Source: Apostichopus japonicus | Lineage: Eukaryota; Echinodermata; Holothuroidea; Aspidochirotida; Stichopodidae | Length of the DNA stretch: 64,000 bases | Assembly (NCBI RefSeq): GCF_037975245.1 | Contig: NC_092564.1 | Span: 7,785,984 to 7,849,983, forward strand | Reading direction: 5' to 3' | Shown here: positions 11,201 through 26,400 of the stretch, one piece after another | Position numbering within the stretch: position 1 is the stretch's first letter | Layout: every line of letters begins with the position of its first letter | The notes under the pieces: model-generated | The model's input: only the letters and a program-made list of their open reading frames with translations | Told to the model about the DNA's origin: nothing | Database searches by the model: none | Made by a program: the position numbers and the translations under genes

Positions 11201-14200
11201 GAACCCTGCACTTGAAAGAAGTTGTATACTTTTGTAGTGTGATGTGTAAACATGTAGGTCTTTATTTAGATGCATGTGAAAGATTTATCTTTGTAAAACT
11301 AAAGTGAGTAATAAATTCAGCAAAAATATAACCCTGAGCTCACCAGTAAGGTTGTAGAAAATTTCCATGTGATTATAACAACACAGACAACTACAGGATA
11401 ACTAAGTTTATATTGAACAATGATTTAGTGACAAGAATCTGCCAACAAATTCATCCTGTCGAGGAGAGAAACATTTGATTGCAATAACTTTTCCAGATGT
11501 TTACAACCTGTACTATACAGAAATACAGAGCACTGGAGAATGTACAGAATGAATGGTACAGTAGGACAGATATGATACATCTGGTAAACAAACTGTTATT
11601 GTCTGGCTCGGTTTCTATGCTGCTCATGTTTATGTATGTTAGATTGGGAGTTTTTCTCTCTCCCTTCCTGATTCCAATAAATGCTTATCTTTATCCATCT
11701 ATATTCTTTCTTTTTGTTTGCTAAAAAATCATGAGTATTGACCGAAACTATTAGCATATTCTTAAGATTGTTCATACAATAGAACTAGAAACTGCTTCCC
11801 GAGTTGTGATCATCTCAAGAGTTTCCCAGATATTCATATCGGACTGACTAATTTCTCACTGGAAGAAAATGCTATAAGAGTAAAAGTCTGCTGGAGCAAT
11901 GATTCACATTTTGACTATCTACAATATATTTTGTCATAAATATTGAACACTTGTAAGTTCATAACATTCAGCTATAAGATTTGAAAACAAGAATTATCCA
12001 TATAGCCACTTGACAGTGACTAGCATTTAAATACTGGTTCAAGCTCTGGCTGGTCAAAGTAACTTATAAGCTGGGGTTTTCATTGCATACTTGGAGCATT
12101 ACAAATTTTACTCCTCTGTAAAATTGTCTTTCTAAATGTAAAAGCATTCACATAAGTTCAAGTTGTTAGTTGTATTAATTTGTCACTCAACAGTGAAAGA
12201 GAATTAAAGTAACAAGCCACATTCATTCTATGACATATATATGGTTACATATATATGGTTACATATATATGATTACTTATATATGGTTACATATATGGAT
12301 ACATTAGTTACATATATATGGTTACTTGCTGGGTATTGCCCCAAATATGCTAGAAAGTCAAATAATGGTCCCTTATGTTCAAAGTTCAACAAAAATGTTA
12401 CTGCCATGGTAACAGTAGTTACCCACACTGAGATTTATTGTCTTTCTCAAAACTCCTTTAAGGCTGGGAATAATTAGTACTAATCAAAAACTCTTGGAAA
12501 GCGTTTTTGAGACCATTTTTAGCAAATTGTTAGCGTGTCAAAACTGTTTTGACCTTTGACAATATATTAGTAACTGCCTTCTACAGTAGAGTCACTTGGC
12601 CCATACAAGGCCTACTGCTTGCAACTTTAATTTTATTTTATATACCAAATTGCAGCAAAGTATCAATCTTTCTGAATTAAGTAAAGTGACAGGTTTTGGT
12701 AGTAGCCCAGTTACACAACTACAACAATTTGTTTCATTTTTTTTTATTTAACCATGTACTTAACTAGTAAAGAGTGTTAGTCTAACTACAGGTAAATGAA
12801 GAAAGCACATTTTTTAATGCATTGAAGTTGATATCTCAAATCGAACATGAAGTTGACATCTCAACAAAAGCTTTCAACATTAATTGTAAGTTCTCTATTT
12901 TAAAACTTGATTTTCTTTATTGGTACATACATTACATAAACATGGCTGCGTATTAACTGATGTGAAAAATGTAGCTTTGTATGTCAACACGAGGGTTTCT
13001 CAAATAATGTGCGGTAAGTTTTCTTTTTTAAAGGACTAACTAAAACTTTTCTCTTTCTAGCTTCGTTCCTGATCTGCTCACTGGAGACTTTGATTCTGCT
13101 AAGCCTGAAGTCTTGCAGTTTATGAAAGAAAAAGTAAAGTTTGTCTTATTGATTTAAACATTTTAACTTGCTCAAAACTTGCATTTTGTTACAATATCTC
13201 TTTTTAGCAGTGAAATGATGGATGATACTTTGATTCAATAATGATCTGGGATTTTAAAAACAATGGTTGTCACCATCATTTGTGATTGAAGTTTGTGGCT
13301 CATGTTGGGTGTATTTGTGGAAAGATAGTGGGCTGGTGGGCGGTTGGGTTAGGGATGTTTTGGGGGTTGGGTTGACATAGGGGTGTAGACTAGGGGAAGA
13401 ATGGGAAAGATTCTCTGGCATGTTGGGAGGGAGAATGAGTGAGAAGGTTCCAATTGTATAAATGTGAGTTTAAGAACATATTGTTCAGTGAGGAGGACAT
13501 TACTTTAATCTCACTTGATGTGTTGCTAAGAGAGTTGTATAGATAACAACCAGTTCAAACATAGACGGTACTTAATAGACAGTGCCACTGTTTCGTTAAT
13601 TGATGTAATTTTAGTACCTTAGCAATATTTGTTGACCTTAACACTGGAATAAAAATATAAATGGGCAGTCCTGGACCAAATAAGAATGCCTTTGACAAGA
13701 AAAGATTTATGACATAATGCTTAAAGTAAAGTGAGGATGTACATATATTCATGTTTCTTCTTGTTTCTCTGCAGGGTGCAAAGTTAGTGGAGACGCTAGA
13801 CCAAAATTTCACAGACTTCACTAAGTGCCTCCAAATTGTCGACAGAACCATCGAGCACAATAAATTACATGTAGGTACTGCGTAATTCTCTCTTGTCAGT
13901 TTCACTTAAATGAGGGATGAAGGATAGGAGGTTCTTAGCAGATGCAACTGTGCTGGAGGAGATGACACATCTTTCCAAAGATAGTATAAATCTCTTAGTC
14001 TACAAGGTTCTTTGTACAACTTATGTATATAATATTCTCCAGCATTAGGGTAGAGTAATGTGAGTATATATATGCCAATTGCATGTAGGTGTCTCGCAGC
14101 TTTAGATTCAACAATATGTGTTCTTCCCAAGAGCAACTTTCATAAATCTAGCCACTCTTTCCTTCGCAGTGAAAGGTGATGAGAGTTTGTAACGTGGTAA

Positions 14201-17200
14201 CGTTGATCAAGTTCATTATTTATCTGACAGGTGTGTTAATGGTTCATATTAGTATACTAACTGGTAGTGATAGGTCCATCCCTAGCCATGACGTACATCA
14301 GCCATGTGTTTCCTTTCTCGATAGGTAGACTGTCTCGTCGCATTGGGAGCATTTGGAGGACGATTTGATCACATGATGTCCATCATCAACACCTTGTTTG
14401 ACATCACCAAGACCGTAAAGTACCCTGTCTATCTTATTGGAGATGACAACATAGCGTGTCTGTTGAGGCCGGTGAGTTACTTCAGTCGAGATCTGGACCC
14501 GTTGTCAAATTTAATCTTTATAGTTTTATTTTTTGGTCTTGACAGTTTTGATATCATTTAGAAAAATGTTTGTACTTCTTTCCTCTGTTTGCATTTCAGA
14601 CCTCTGTTTCTTGTCATGCAAATACGTCTTAGTGTATTAGCTTCTTTTTTTTGGGGGGGGGGGGTTAGTATTTATGTCACAATGGATGTGTCAGGCTTAA
14701 AGGAAGTCTTTTAAAGGTTTTAAGCAAAATATAAAAAGTGAGGCTAACCTATCTTTTGTCACAAATGCATCTATTGCCTAGTTCTAATTTGCAAGTAAAG
14801 TAAAAATTGTTAATTTGTAAGTATCAGGAAGTGCAATTTTGTTAGCTTTACTAGATATAACAAATGCTTCACAGATGCAGTAGGTATGATGTCTGGGTTG
14901 AGAAAAAAAGTAGTGAATTGTTTTGTTGCTATCGATAAACCAGACAATTTGAAACTAACATTTCCAAGTTGGTATTTAAATCTGAATCATGTCCTTTCAT
15001 ATAGCAAAATGACTCCAATGCATATTACAGATCTCAAAATAAAGCATCACTGAAATTGATGCCACAATAAATGAAATAATATATCCTTTTTTTTTGGGGG
15101 GGGGGGCATTTTTGGCTCAATAGGTCCTTGAACAAAATATATGTTGCCAGGCATTTTACTCAATAATTACTTTTTAAGATGGTAGATGATTTTCTCTTTT
15201 GATGCTGTAGGGTTATTATTTGTAAATCAGCAAATCTACTCTTTTTCTCTATTTCTGTTTAAATTTTTTACTTAGGGTAACTATGCCATAGAAGTAGACA
15301 CTGGTCTAGAGGAAGGCTGGTGCTCCCTGATTCCCATCGGAGGCAAATGTAAACATATAACCACAACTGGCTTGAAGTATAACCTAGGTAAGTTTTGTAG
15401 GAACCTATTTCATCAGACATGATTAAAGTAACTTTGTGTATCAGATCTCTTTAGTTATAGTAAAAATATTGTAAATTTTTGCATTATTTTTTTTTGGGGG
15501 GGGGAGGGAGGTTAATAAATATTTGATTTGCATTGCTCCCCTGTTACCAAGGAATAATTAATACACAGATGTAGAGTCCATCACAGACGTTATAGGTCTC
15601 TGTCATATGAAATTGTCTTCACGACTTGTAACCTGACATGTTGTTCATTAAACTCTACAAACAGAAATGATAACAACTCTTGGCAGGTCTGAATTTCCAT
15701 CTAAAGCCGTCACCTTTGTGTTTGTCATTATTTGATCATGATTTCTTTAAGATGTGGGATTGGTTTGTCAGCTGCCATTTTTGAACAATGCTATGTATAT
15801 ACAGTACTAGTATGCTCATGTGTGGTAATAAAATATTAGCAGTGGAATATGCTGAAGTAAAGTTATTCTTGGTGTCTATCATTTCAATCATATTTGGAAA
15901 TTATGTTCAAATTTTTCCAAAGTTCCAAAGGGATGAGTGTCATAGTGAACTGAGATTCTTCAAGCTCTATAAGCCAGGGCGATGTATTATATGTAATCCT
16001 AACAACTACACTATTTACTAAAACCAGAAAGTCAAATGACTTAGTGATTCCTTGCCAATATGAGAAGAAACTTTAGATACAAAATTTTCCAACGATCTGA
16101 ATTGCTGAGCAGGAATGGCAAGTCTTGCAGAATTGATTAATTCAGGCCTATGCAAAGAGGGTTGAAGGTCAAACAAACTTTACTTCTGCTGCTCACCACA
16201 GGCTACCAACATACCAATTTTAAAGTTAAAGCAAATTTTACTTCTTGAGATATTGTGTTGACAAGGTTTTCAGGCCTTCCCCTCTAATGACCTTTACACT
16301 CCATGAAAAACAGTAGTGATCATATACTTACCACGGGCTACCAACACACCAAGTTTGAAGTTCAAGCAACTTCACTTCTTGATATATCGTATTTACAATG
16401 TTTTCAGACCTTGACCTCTCTTGAACTCAAATGACCTTTGAAATCCATGGAAAACAATAGGGATCATCTACTTACCAAGTGCTACCTACATACCAAGTTC
16501 CAAGTTCAGGCAACTTTTGGTTCTTGTGATATCATGTTACCAAGCCAAGGTGTCAAATACACACATACATACACACATAAACACGTCATCACCATCGCAT
16601 AGATCCTTCGGCAAAAGATCAATTAGTCAATCAGTATCTTGTCAGATATTCTAGCCTTACTAAAATCCCATGACCTGTTCAAATTGATTCAAAATTTTAG
16701 TATCACCAACTCAGTAATTGAGCTCACTGTAAAAATGATTCTGCAGTTCCTACTCTTCACTTTTTTGGAACATGTTAGCAGAGCAGAACCCTTGGCATGG
16801 TGAAGTTTTGACAATTTGATAATTTCCAGAGTTCAGAGTCTATACATAGCAGGAATGTATAGAACTAATGAGACAGCAAATCATCTGTTAGTCATCAAAT
16901 TTAATTTGGATGACTCATGGGCAATGGAATCTTCTCAATTAGTCTAATACCAAAGGGTTTCAAATTTATTGTATGTATAGCTAATGTATTGCTTGCATTA
17001 CTGACAGCAAATATGGCCAAGGAGTATCCAATTAGTTCTCATCATGCTTGCTATGTGTGAACCTCCACATCTTATTGAATGTGGTTATTTGGGCAATAAC
17101 AATTGTATATCAGTTTTCTCAGCTTTACTTAATATGTCCTTTACAAATTTATTTCTGTCTTTCTAGAAAACCAAGGAATGCAGTTTGGTGCGTTAATCAG

Positions 17201-17306
17201 TACATCAAATTACCTTAAGGATGATGCCAAAGAAGTTACCGTGACAACCGATTCTCCAGTGCTCTGGGCAATGGGTATCAAAAGGTTGAAACTGAAGGAA
17301 AAGTAG
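8264..17306 (+). CDS. TPK1: Thiamin pyrophosphokinase 1 (thiamine diphosphokinase)
   Basis: Seven coding exons join in frame: 8264-8393, 9088-9238, 13061-13133, 13775-13870, 14325-14471, 15276-15387 and 17167-17306 (TAG), giving 282 residues. The enzyme transfers pyrophosphate from ATP to thiamine, making the cofactor thiamine diphosphate in the cytosol. Family landmarks occur in order: ALIVLNQPL (about 48-56), AATDGASN, the catalytic GDFDS (102-106), FTDFTKC (130-136) with a second metal-binding Asp, GAFGGRFD (158-165), and the C-terminal thiamine-binding half with [22 protein letters not shown] (228-236), FGALISTSN and [13 protein letters not shown]. All catalytic motifs are intact. Human TPK1 has 243 residues; the excess is an acidic, unconserved N-terminal stretch of about 40 residues. 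The start at 8264 is chosen for its strong context. The gene converges on SEC61G. Confidence 0.95.
9239..13060 (+). other. TPK1 intron 2
   Basis: A 3.8-kb intron with no recognised gene inside. It holds a C-run (about 9842-9858) and a short TATATGGTTACA tandem repeat (12234-12328). The longest open frame, 9457-9777 on the minus strand, has no family resemblance and no codon signal, and I treat it as chance. Confidence 0.7.
12234..12328. repeat. TATATATGGTTACA short tandem repeat
   Basis: Six or so copies of a 14-bp unit (ATATATATGGTTAC, with variants GATTACTT and GGATACAT) occur back to back in TPK1 intron 2. Confidence 0.85.
14645..15504 (+). repeat. Three poly(T)-poly(G) junction tracts in TPK1 introns 5 and 6
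   Basis: At 14645-14664, 15087-15106 and 15487-15504 a run of 8-9 T is followed directly by a run of 9-12 G. Similar junctions occur at 6552-6592 (plus) and, as C-run then A-run, at 42843-42862. They are separate sites rather than one continuous repeat; the first two are in intron 5 and the third in intron 6. Confidence 0.75.
16170..16625. repeat. Dispersed repeat with ~140-bp internal subunits, in TPK1 intron 6
   Basis: Three diverged subunits of about 140 bp follow one another, each with a core such as GCTACCAACACACCAAGTTT, then GAAGTTCAAGCAACTT, CTTCTTGATATATCG, GTTTTCAG and a TGACCTTTGAAATCCATGGA block. The array ends in an ACACATACATACACAC stretch, CATCACCATCGCATAG and TTCGGCAAAAGATCAATTAG. 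A related diverged copy lies at 47580-48035. The structure resembles repetitive elements common in marine invertebrate genomes; the family cannot be named from sequence alone. Confidence 0.7.
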
Positions 17307-18304
17307 CTGCCACTATATCTCATAGTTTTCTACTAAAGAAGGATTTGGTGCTTTTTGTATTCCAGAAGTAAAGCTGCTTCCAGAAGGTCAGAGTGTTGCC
17401 AGGTGCCTAATATGTCTGTCATACTTTTGTCAGGGGTGATGAGCTCAAAGTTAGACAATCGGGCGTGGGTCAAGTATCGTTGAATCTAAGTTCACTGTCT
17501 GAAATGTTCTGGGTCGTGTTGAAGGAGGAACAGACGTGATGAAATGGTGGACGTTGGTTATGCAAGCAGAGTTGTAACAAATCGCATCGTTTTACCGTTG
17601 AGCGAAGTCATTAATATTTATTTACCTTGCTATTCATGTTGGTCAAAGTCTTTGACATTGTTTTCATTTAGGAGTTAGAAGTAGTGACTAGAATTGTGAT
17701 TTTTTACAACAGTGTAAACCAGCAAGTGTATCAGGTGTTAGAGAGCATTCAGTACCTCTGGCATGACAAGTTAACACTTTATTGTCCAGTTGTATACAGA
17801 CTGTATCAAACATGTTCATGTTCAGGTAACACAAATAAGGAACAAGTTTCTTTTCCCTTGTCTTCGTTAACTACACTGCCACAAAAAGTTGGTCCAAATC
17901 AGTAGTTTCCACAAAGTTTCCTCTGCAAATTAAATTTCAGAAAATTTAAACGTTACTTAAATCGGAAAGAAATATGTAGCTGCACATTATGGTATTTTCA
18001 GTTGTTGTGCTCTTTTACAGACCACAAGCAATCAAAACACAGTTCCGTGCACTGTCAGTTAACCACAATACAAAGTGATGCAAATATGTTCTGTATAAAA
18101 CCTCTGATAGCGACTTTACTTGGTGCTCTGTGTGAATGCTTCATTTTGTTCCTTTTGAACATATAGCTCCAAAAAAGCTTCTCATTTCTATTACTATGTA
18201 CGGGTAAACATGCAGGACACAAGTGCAACAGGCAGCAGTTCTTAATAAACAACAGTAATTACAGTATTTGACATAATTTCAAGACGAGTATATATTGTTT
18301 TTAT
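17307..18304 (+). other. TPK1 3' UTR (probable)
   Basis: After the TAG stop there is no further coding signal. A canonical AATAAA appears at about 18244, within TTCTTAATAAACAACAG, and further ones occur near 18898 and 19455, so the 3' end is not fixed. The open frame at 17684-17905 lies inside this presumed UTR. Confidence 0.45.
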
Positions 18305-18540
18305 GTATGTAAGTATATTAGATCCTCCTGCAAGCAGGAACTCGCGAAGAAACCTCATTGGCTTATCAAAGCCGCAAGCTGACCGAAGTCAGTCTCTTAG
18401 GTTCATATTTAACGTCCATGATTATGAATTGTCAACAACTCTGTAACTGGACGACATATACTTTAATCTTGGAGTGACTCGAACTCGGGACCTTATGATT
18501 GAAAGGCACCGGCGTTAACCACTGAGCTAACACTCCTTTA
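18305..18540 (-). mobile_element. tRNA-derived SINE with a conserved-type tail
   Basis: On the minus strand the element starts (18536 downward) with a tRNA-like head: GGAGTGTTAGCTCAGTGG carries an A box and GGTCCCGAGTTCGAGTC a B box of the RNA polymerase III promoter, closed by CACTCC at 18471. The body follows, then a tail with CTTGCGGCTTTGATAAGCCA, ATGAGGTTTCTTCGCGAG and TTCCTGCTTGCAGGAGGATC (to about 18321), then AT-rich simple sequence. The tail resembles the conserved 3' domains shared by SINEs of several marine animals (possibly the Nin type), recalled from memory. A second partial head, GAGCTAACACTCC in plus orientation, lies at about 18592-18604. Confidence 0.8.
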
Positions 18541-18609
18541 CGCTCCCACTCAACCTTAGCTCCACTCCACTCTACACTGCCACACCGAGCTAACACTCCA
18601 GTAAGCTGC

Positions 18610-20900
18610 CAGAATTTATACAGAAATTATGGAATTGATACCTGGACTTAAATTTTCTGTCTAGTGGACAATCATAACTAAATTTCTGTGCTTTATGTCC
18701 TATTCAGTATATTAACATCAAGATATCCTAGAATTTTAAGTGACAATTTAATTATACTATTCTGTCACTACCCTGTCCATTAACTTTCCACCGAATTTAC
18801 ACTTTTTATTGTGCTATAGTCACGTAAATTATATGATATTATTCTATTCACATAAATTACAACTCATTTTCATTTGAATCATAACAGTATTTAATGGCAA
18901 TAAAAAAATTGTTGATATTGTTTTCTTTATATTCATTTTTTATTTATTTTTGCTAACCTCTGCATGGAAAAAATCTTAGAGAAGTCTTGTTAAAAGCAGT
19001 CATCAAGGAAAAAGGAAGTTCAATTGTTTTATTCTAAGTTTTTGTTAAGTTTATCCGATGAGAGTTATTGAGTCCCATACATAGATTTTAGATTCTGTAT
19101 AGTGAAAACTACCATACTATGTAATCTTCATAGTTGTAAGTTAAGCTTCATTTTCATTTTCATTTGAATGAGTTTGAAGAGAACACAAAATATTAAAGTA
19201 ATTTAAAGTGACTTTTCTAACAAATCTAATTGAAAATGTAAAGGAGGTAGTAGGGAGGGATCTTTGTTTCGACTTAAACCTTTGTCTAACGAAACTAAAC
19301 CTATAGTTATTGTCATTGTCATCTTGTCTTTTGTTCTTAAGAATTGATCGTCTCAGCGATGACTTTCATTCAACAATTAGTTTTATCGATAATGAATCTA
19401 CTATTCACCACAATGTATATATGTACATTATTGCAACAATGCATGGGAGGACGGACTTAATAAACTGCCTTAAAATTGAAAAAGGAAGAAAGGAAAAAAA
19501 TACAAGATTTCAATCAAGGTGTTATTTTGATTTAGACATTTTTTTAATTCTTCATGAGGTGTTGTTTTAGTTTCCTCCTTTCTCATGAAATTCTTTGTAA
19601 TGTTCTTATGTTTTGTACGAGTTGGTTCTTTCTGCACAAATCCTGCCTCCTTTAGTCAGTTCATGACTGATGACTAATACCTCAAAAACTTCCCACTGTT
19701 TTTTTTTTTTTCAATGCAGTTTTCAAGTTGTTGTATGTTTTATATCAATTGATACTGCTAAATTTTGAAAAAGAAGTGTGTTCTTTATTTGTTATTTATT
19801 TTACATGTCTTATTTACTTTACATGTCGCATATTTTGTTTTTATCTTGCAACAGCATACATGCTGGTTGTACAAGCTGTGTAATATCTCTTATCATACAT
19901 ATTCATCAGAAACTGCATTGTTACATTGCATTATTACTGTCATTACATGTATTTGTGTTATGTTTATGTAGCTACACTGTTTTGTAATTAATATGTCATT
20001 TCTGTAAATTTTGTAATTGTAATTTTGTAATAGTGTTTTAAGATGGGACTGTTCCCCAACTTATGAGGTTAAAGGTTCTATGCAATGGACAACAACAGAA
20101 CAGGGTGAAGGGCAAAGTGAGAATTGTAATTTCCAGGTTTTTTGTAACCCACAATCAATAATAAGAGGAATAATGATCGTTAGATTCAGGTCTCTCAAGT
20201 TTGTTAACAGTATTATTAATTACATGCAAGTCAAACAAACACAGAATTGAAAGAAACAAGGGTTTTTTTCTTTCAAATATTTAATGATATTTCCAGCTTT
20301 CTAATAATTGAAGTGATTATGTCCATCCTCTAAGTGCAGTGCCTTACAATACAACTCATGCTAGAAAACCATTACTTTTCCAGATTTAAGAATGCTCGAG
20401 TGGAGTAAATTTGAATGTCATTTCAAACATTGCAACAAAAAAAAGCAAGTTTCCATTTTTCCTTAAATTCATCAATTTTTAAGGTATTATATTAAAATGT
20501 GAAAGTTGTTCTCATCTTGCCAGAGTCAAATTATAGTTTTGAAACAAAACTTTGATGTTACTTTTCTTCTTTTTACATTTTGTAAATGAAGTGACCAATA
20601 TTTGTATTGATAGATTGAATACAAACTCTTCAAGTCTCGGGTGAAGCTGAGTTAATTGCAGGATCATATTCTGGCTAGTACATCTTTAGCCCTGACGATC
20701 CACCCAGAAATCTGTTGAGCATCTTCAACGGTGGATTCAAATGATACTTGAAACATTGATTGAGCATATGTAAATTTTTCCCTCTATGAATATCTTCAAG
20801 ATATTTAGCTGCATCTTATCATTCCCAAACATGTTCGCTGTTAATCAGCTCTCATGACACAACACTGACATCAATGACGACAAGAAACAAGAAAATGTAT
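18610..20900. other. Intergenic or 3'-UTR sequence between convergent TPK1 and SEC61G
   Basis: AT-rich sequence with several plus-strand AATAAA signals (for example about 18898 and 19455) that could serve distal TPK1 poly(A) sites. Open frames at 19310-19570 and 19765-19987 are low-complexity and match no family. No repeat with clear ends was seen. Confidence 0.5.
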
Positions 20901-22137
20901 AATATCTTAGATGAAATTACTTTATTTGTAAAATACAACCAAATGCCACAAATCCCATGTGACACTAGCAGGAAGTTTACTCAGTGTTCCTTAGAGCAGA
21001 AAAAAAAAGAAAAAAAAATTGTGAAGAAAAGTGACACTACGATCACCATCTAATAAACAAGACATTAAGTAATTCATCTCAATATCATCCTTACACAGTT
21101 TCTGTACAATTTTTCATTAAATTACAAACCCTTATTCTCTAAACTGTAACAATCTATTGTCATATACCAACATAGAACAAAGGCTGAGATATCAACAGGG
21201 ACAAAGGTCATATATCAATCTGAAATGTGTGAAAACTGGTCAAGTTTTGTCTTTAGGTTGGCACACTAAACTTTACACTGCGATCAAGCTCTGCTTGGAA
21301 TTGAAGAATTTGAAAAAGGAGGATCCCAAATGCAACGAGAAGATGGTTGCTACTTTGTAGCATTGCTAGAGTAAGAGAGAGAACCCAAAGAGAAATCCTC
21401 CATTCACCAGGGACAAACCTTGATGAGGCATTGAGTCCATGAAGTTTACTAAAATATTAGAGACTGAGATGACAGACACTTGATTTAAACAATATGTAAA
21501 ATGGTGAAGGGAAGGGGAGGGTAAGGGGAAGATAATATTCAACATAAAAGGTGAAACAGGTCAAAAAGAACTACTTAAAACGAAAACTAAAATGGCTAAT
21601 CATGATGACAATGTGAGACTTTGTTTTGCACTTTAACGAGAACCAATATGGACAATATATCAATGAAAGGACAATTCTCAGAAAACATACTGTAGATAAT
21701 TATCAGCAGTTTAAAGCTTAATTCAGTTAAAATATTACAACTGATATATCGTAACAAGGACACGAATACTGGAACATGGCGTAAACAAAACGTTGAGATT
21801 GGCTTTCATTAAACTTACTCATACTTCACTAGGTGGTAGTGATGATATGGAATGATAAAGGCTGTACCTTAAATTTTATCTTTGTCAGTATATTGTCCAA
21901 ATTCAAAAGTCCTGATCACATTACTGTACATCTGATGTTGTTCTCTGCCTATTGTCAGCACAATATGATACCCCAGGTGTTGTTCGAATAGCTCATCTCT
22001 CATAGGATATCTAGTCATAATTCTGCGTTCATTGTCACAGGAAGATTCTGTGCATTTGTCAGGATTGTCCAGGTCTGGTATTTTACATCCTGATGAGTAA
22101 AGGCTGAGCAAGGTTGTTAAAAATTGGTAAAGTACTT
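20900..22137 (-). other. SEC61G 3' UTR and poly(A) signal
   Basis: A minus-strand AATAAA lies at 20921-20926, giving a 3' UTR of about 1.2 kb after the stop at 22138-22140. The 143-residue open frame at 21869-22300 spans the last intron and this UTR and is not a gene. A-rich runs lie at about 20999-21018 (plus strand). Confidence 0.65.
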
Positions 22138-24762
<2,625 letters not shown>

Positions 24763-25612
24763 TTTTGTTCGATTGGAGGAGTTCTCTGTATGAAAGGAAA
24801 AAACAGCCATAATTGGTATCATGAAAATACACCAGTACCTTTTGTACCAATTGTAGGATATACATATGTATCTTCTGTCTGAATTTAGAGTAAAAGTCAA
24901 ACATCTATTGTCTTATTGAAGAAGATAAATCTATCATCAATCACCAACTGTGAATGATTGATAATGCAAAATTTCTACCACTTGTTAACTGATTGTAGGA
25001 TATTCCAGTTTTGCCTTAACAATTGAAAGTGCAAAGAAATTATTGGCTAGAATAGGATTCAAATGATTTAAAATGTTTTTTCAAATTTCCAAAGTTATTT
25101 TTCTAATGCTGACTGACAATTATGATTACCATAACTTGTTCATGTAACTAGTACTAAGCGAAATTCATACAACCATTGTTGTATGAATACCATGGCAAAA
25201 AAAGAATCACCTAAAAACTGACCAGCTCCAATGCCATATATATACTTCTAAGGCAGTTGTCAAATTGTATATAGAATTAACTTTATTTTACTTAGCCTGC
25301 CCTACTCATGTTCTTAGTGGGTGGCAACGATTAACTGAAGGTTGAATTAGGAGTGTAATACATCAATTTGCACATATTACTTTGTGAGATAGGTATCTAC
25401 TAACGAAGGTAGCTACCAACCTTTGCCACACTGTAACTATAGAAAAAAAAAGGATTATGCACTGCAAGTATTGATTTACTATAATAGGTCGTCTAAGTCA
25501 AGTGACTCAAGACTGCCTTATTTATCAGCCAGAATGGATAAGTCATGTAATGAGCAAAGCCATCTATTTTGCCAACCCTTAAGTTAAAGCTGGTTTAGCA
25601 GAGTATACTAAA

Positions 25613-25896
25613 CAAAGTGGCTATTCTTACGACTAGTCGTAAGAATAATTTATAAATACGCATGCGCAGTTGCTTTAACGTGGCTATTTTTACGACTAGG
25701 AGTACTATTTTTACGACTAGGAGTAACAATAATTTCCGGTTAGGGTTAAGGTTAGGGCTAGTGTTTAGGGTTAGGTTTAGGGTTACCCTACTACAAGCGA
25801 AGTTGCTTTATTTACTTTACTGCGCTTGAATTCGCCGATGTCGTAAGAATAGTTTATAAATAATTGTTACGACTAGTCGTAAGAATAGCCACGGCC
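25613..25896. mobile_element. MITE with 9-bp target duplications and telomere-like filler
   Basis: The arms share an inverted GTGGCTATTCTTACGACTAG sequence. The left arm forms a perfect 24-bp palindrome at 25623-25646, and the right arm ends GTAAGAATAGCCAC. Identical TATACTAAA flanks occur at 25604-25612 and 25897-25905. A 9-bp duplication fits Mutator-like elements, but the outermost 4 bp of the ends differ (CAAA versus GGCC), so the exact edges are uncertain. The middle (25739-25788) is a degenerate run of TTAGGG-type units. An NRF1-like ACGCATGCGCAGT lies near the left arm. No coding capacity. Confidence 0.75.
25739..25788. repeat. Degenerate TTAGGG telomere-like repeat inside a MITE
   Basis: GGTTAGGGTTAAGGTTAGGG followed by variants such as TTTAGGGTTAGGTTTAGGG occupies the centre of the element at 25613-25896. 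It is short and imperfect, so it is not evidence of a chromosome end. Confidence 0.85.
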
Positions 25897-26278
25897 TATA
25901 CTAAATCTCTCATCAAGTGCTGAAACATATGTCCTATATAGGGCCTGGCAGCATTTATATATAATTACTGAGTGGACAACGTTATGACTATGAGCACCTT
26001 TAGTTACTTTAGAGCAACTATGTGGTAACGTCTTCAGAGAGTTACATTGGTCTTGGATAGGCCTTCAAGCTTGACTAACGCTATGCTAGACGTTAAGCTA
26101 ACGTTAGGCTACACTTAGCCTAGCCTTTGTCTAGCCAACCCTTACTTACTACACACGATTACACTTTAAAACATAATACGATTTTCATATAGCCTAAGCC
26201 TAATTAGTAGGAAGTCAAGCCAGGAAATTCAGTAATACACGCCTGTCTTGACGTGTTCTGATATTGTGTAGGGCCTAC

Positions 26279-26400
26279 CTGTTCAGAGGGATTGATGATT
26301 TGTGGAAGCAGCTGTGACGATGTGATTTGCAATATAGAATGAACGTTCAGGATCGCGTACGTTGACTATGTAATCACATCAAAGCTTGGTACGTAGTAGG
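26279..26400 (-). promoter_or_regulatory. SEC61G non-coding first exon and promoter region
   Basis: A good minus-strand donor (CTGAACAG then GTAGGC, exon edge 26279) lies 1.5 kb upstream of the SEC61G coding exon acceptor at 24785, so a 5' UTR exon likely runs from here to a start site around 26340-26450. The start itself is inferred, not seen. CpG-containing sequence rises in this stretch compared with its surroundings. Confidence 0.45.

Noticed and set aside
18471-18536. Functional tRNA gene
   Set aside because: A and B boxes are present, but the anticodon arm does not fold into a standard 5-bp stem with a 7-base loop, and the sequence continues into a SINE body and tail.
25739-25788. Chromosome end or interstitial telomere
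   Set aside because: Only 50 bp of degenerate units, enclosed within a MITE with target duplications.
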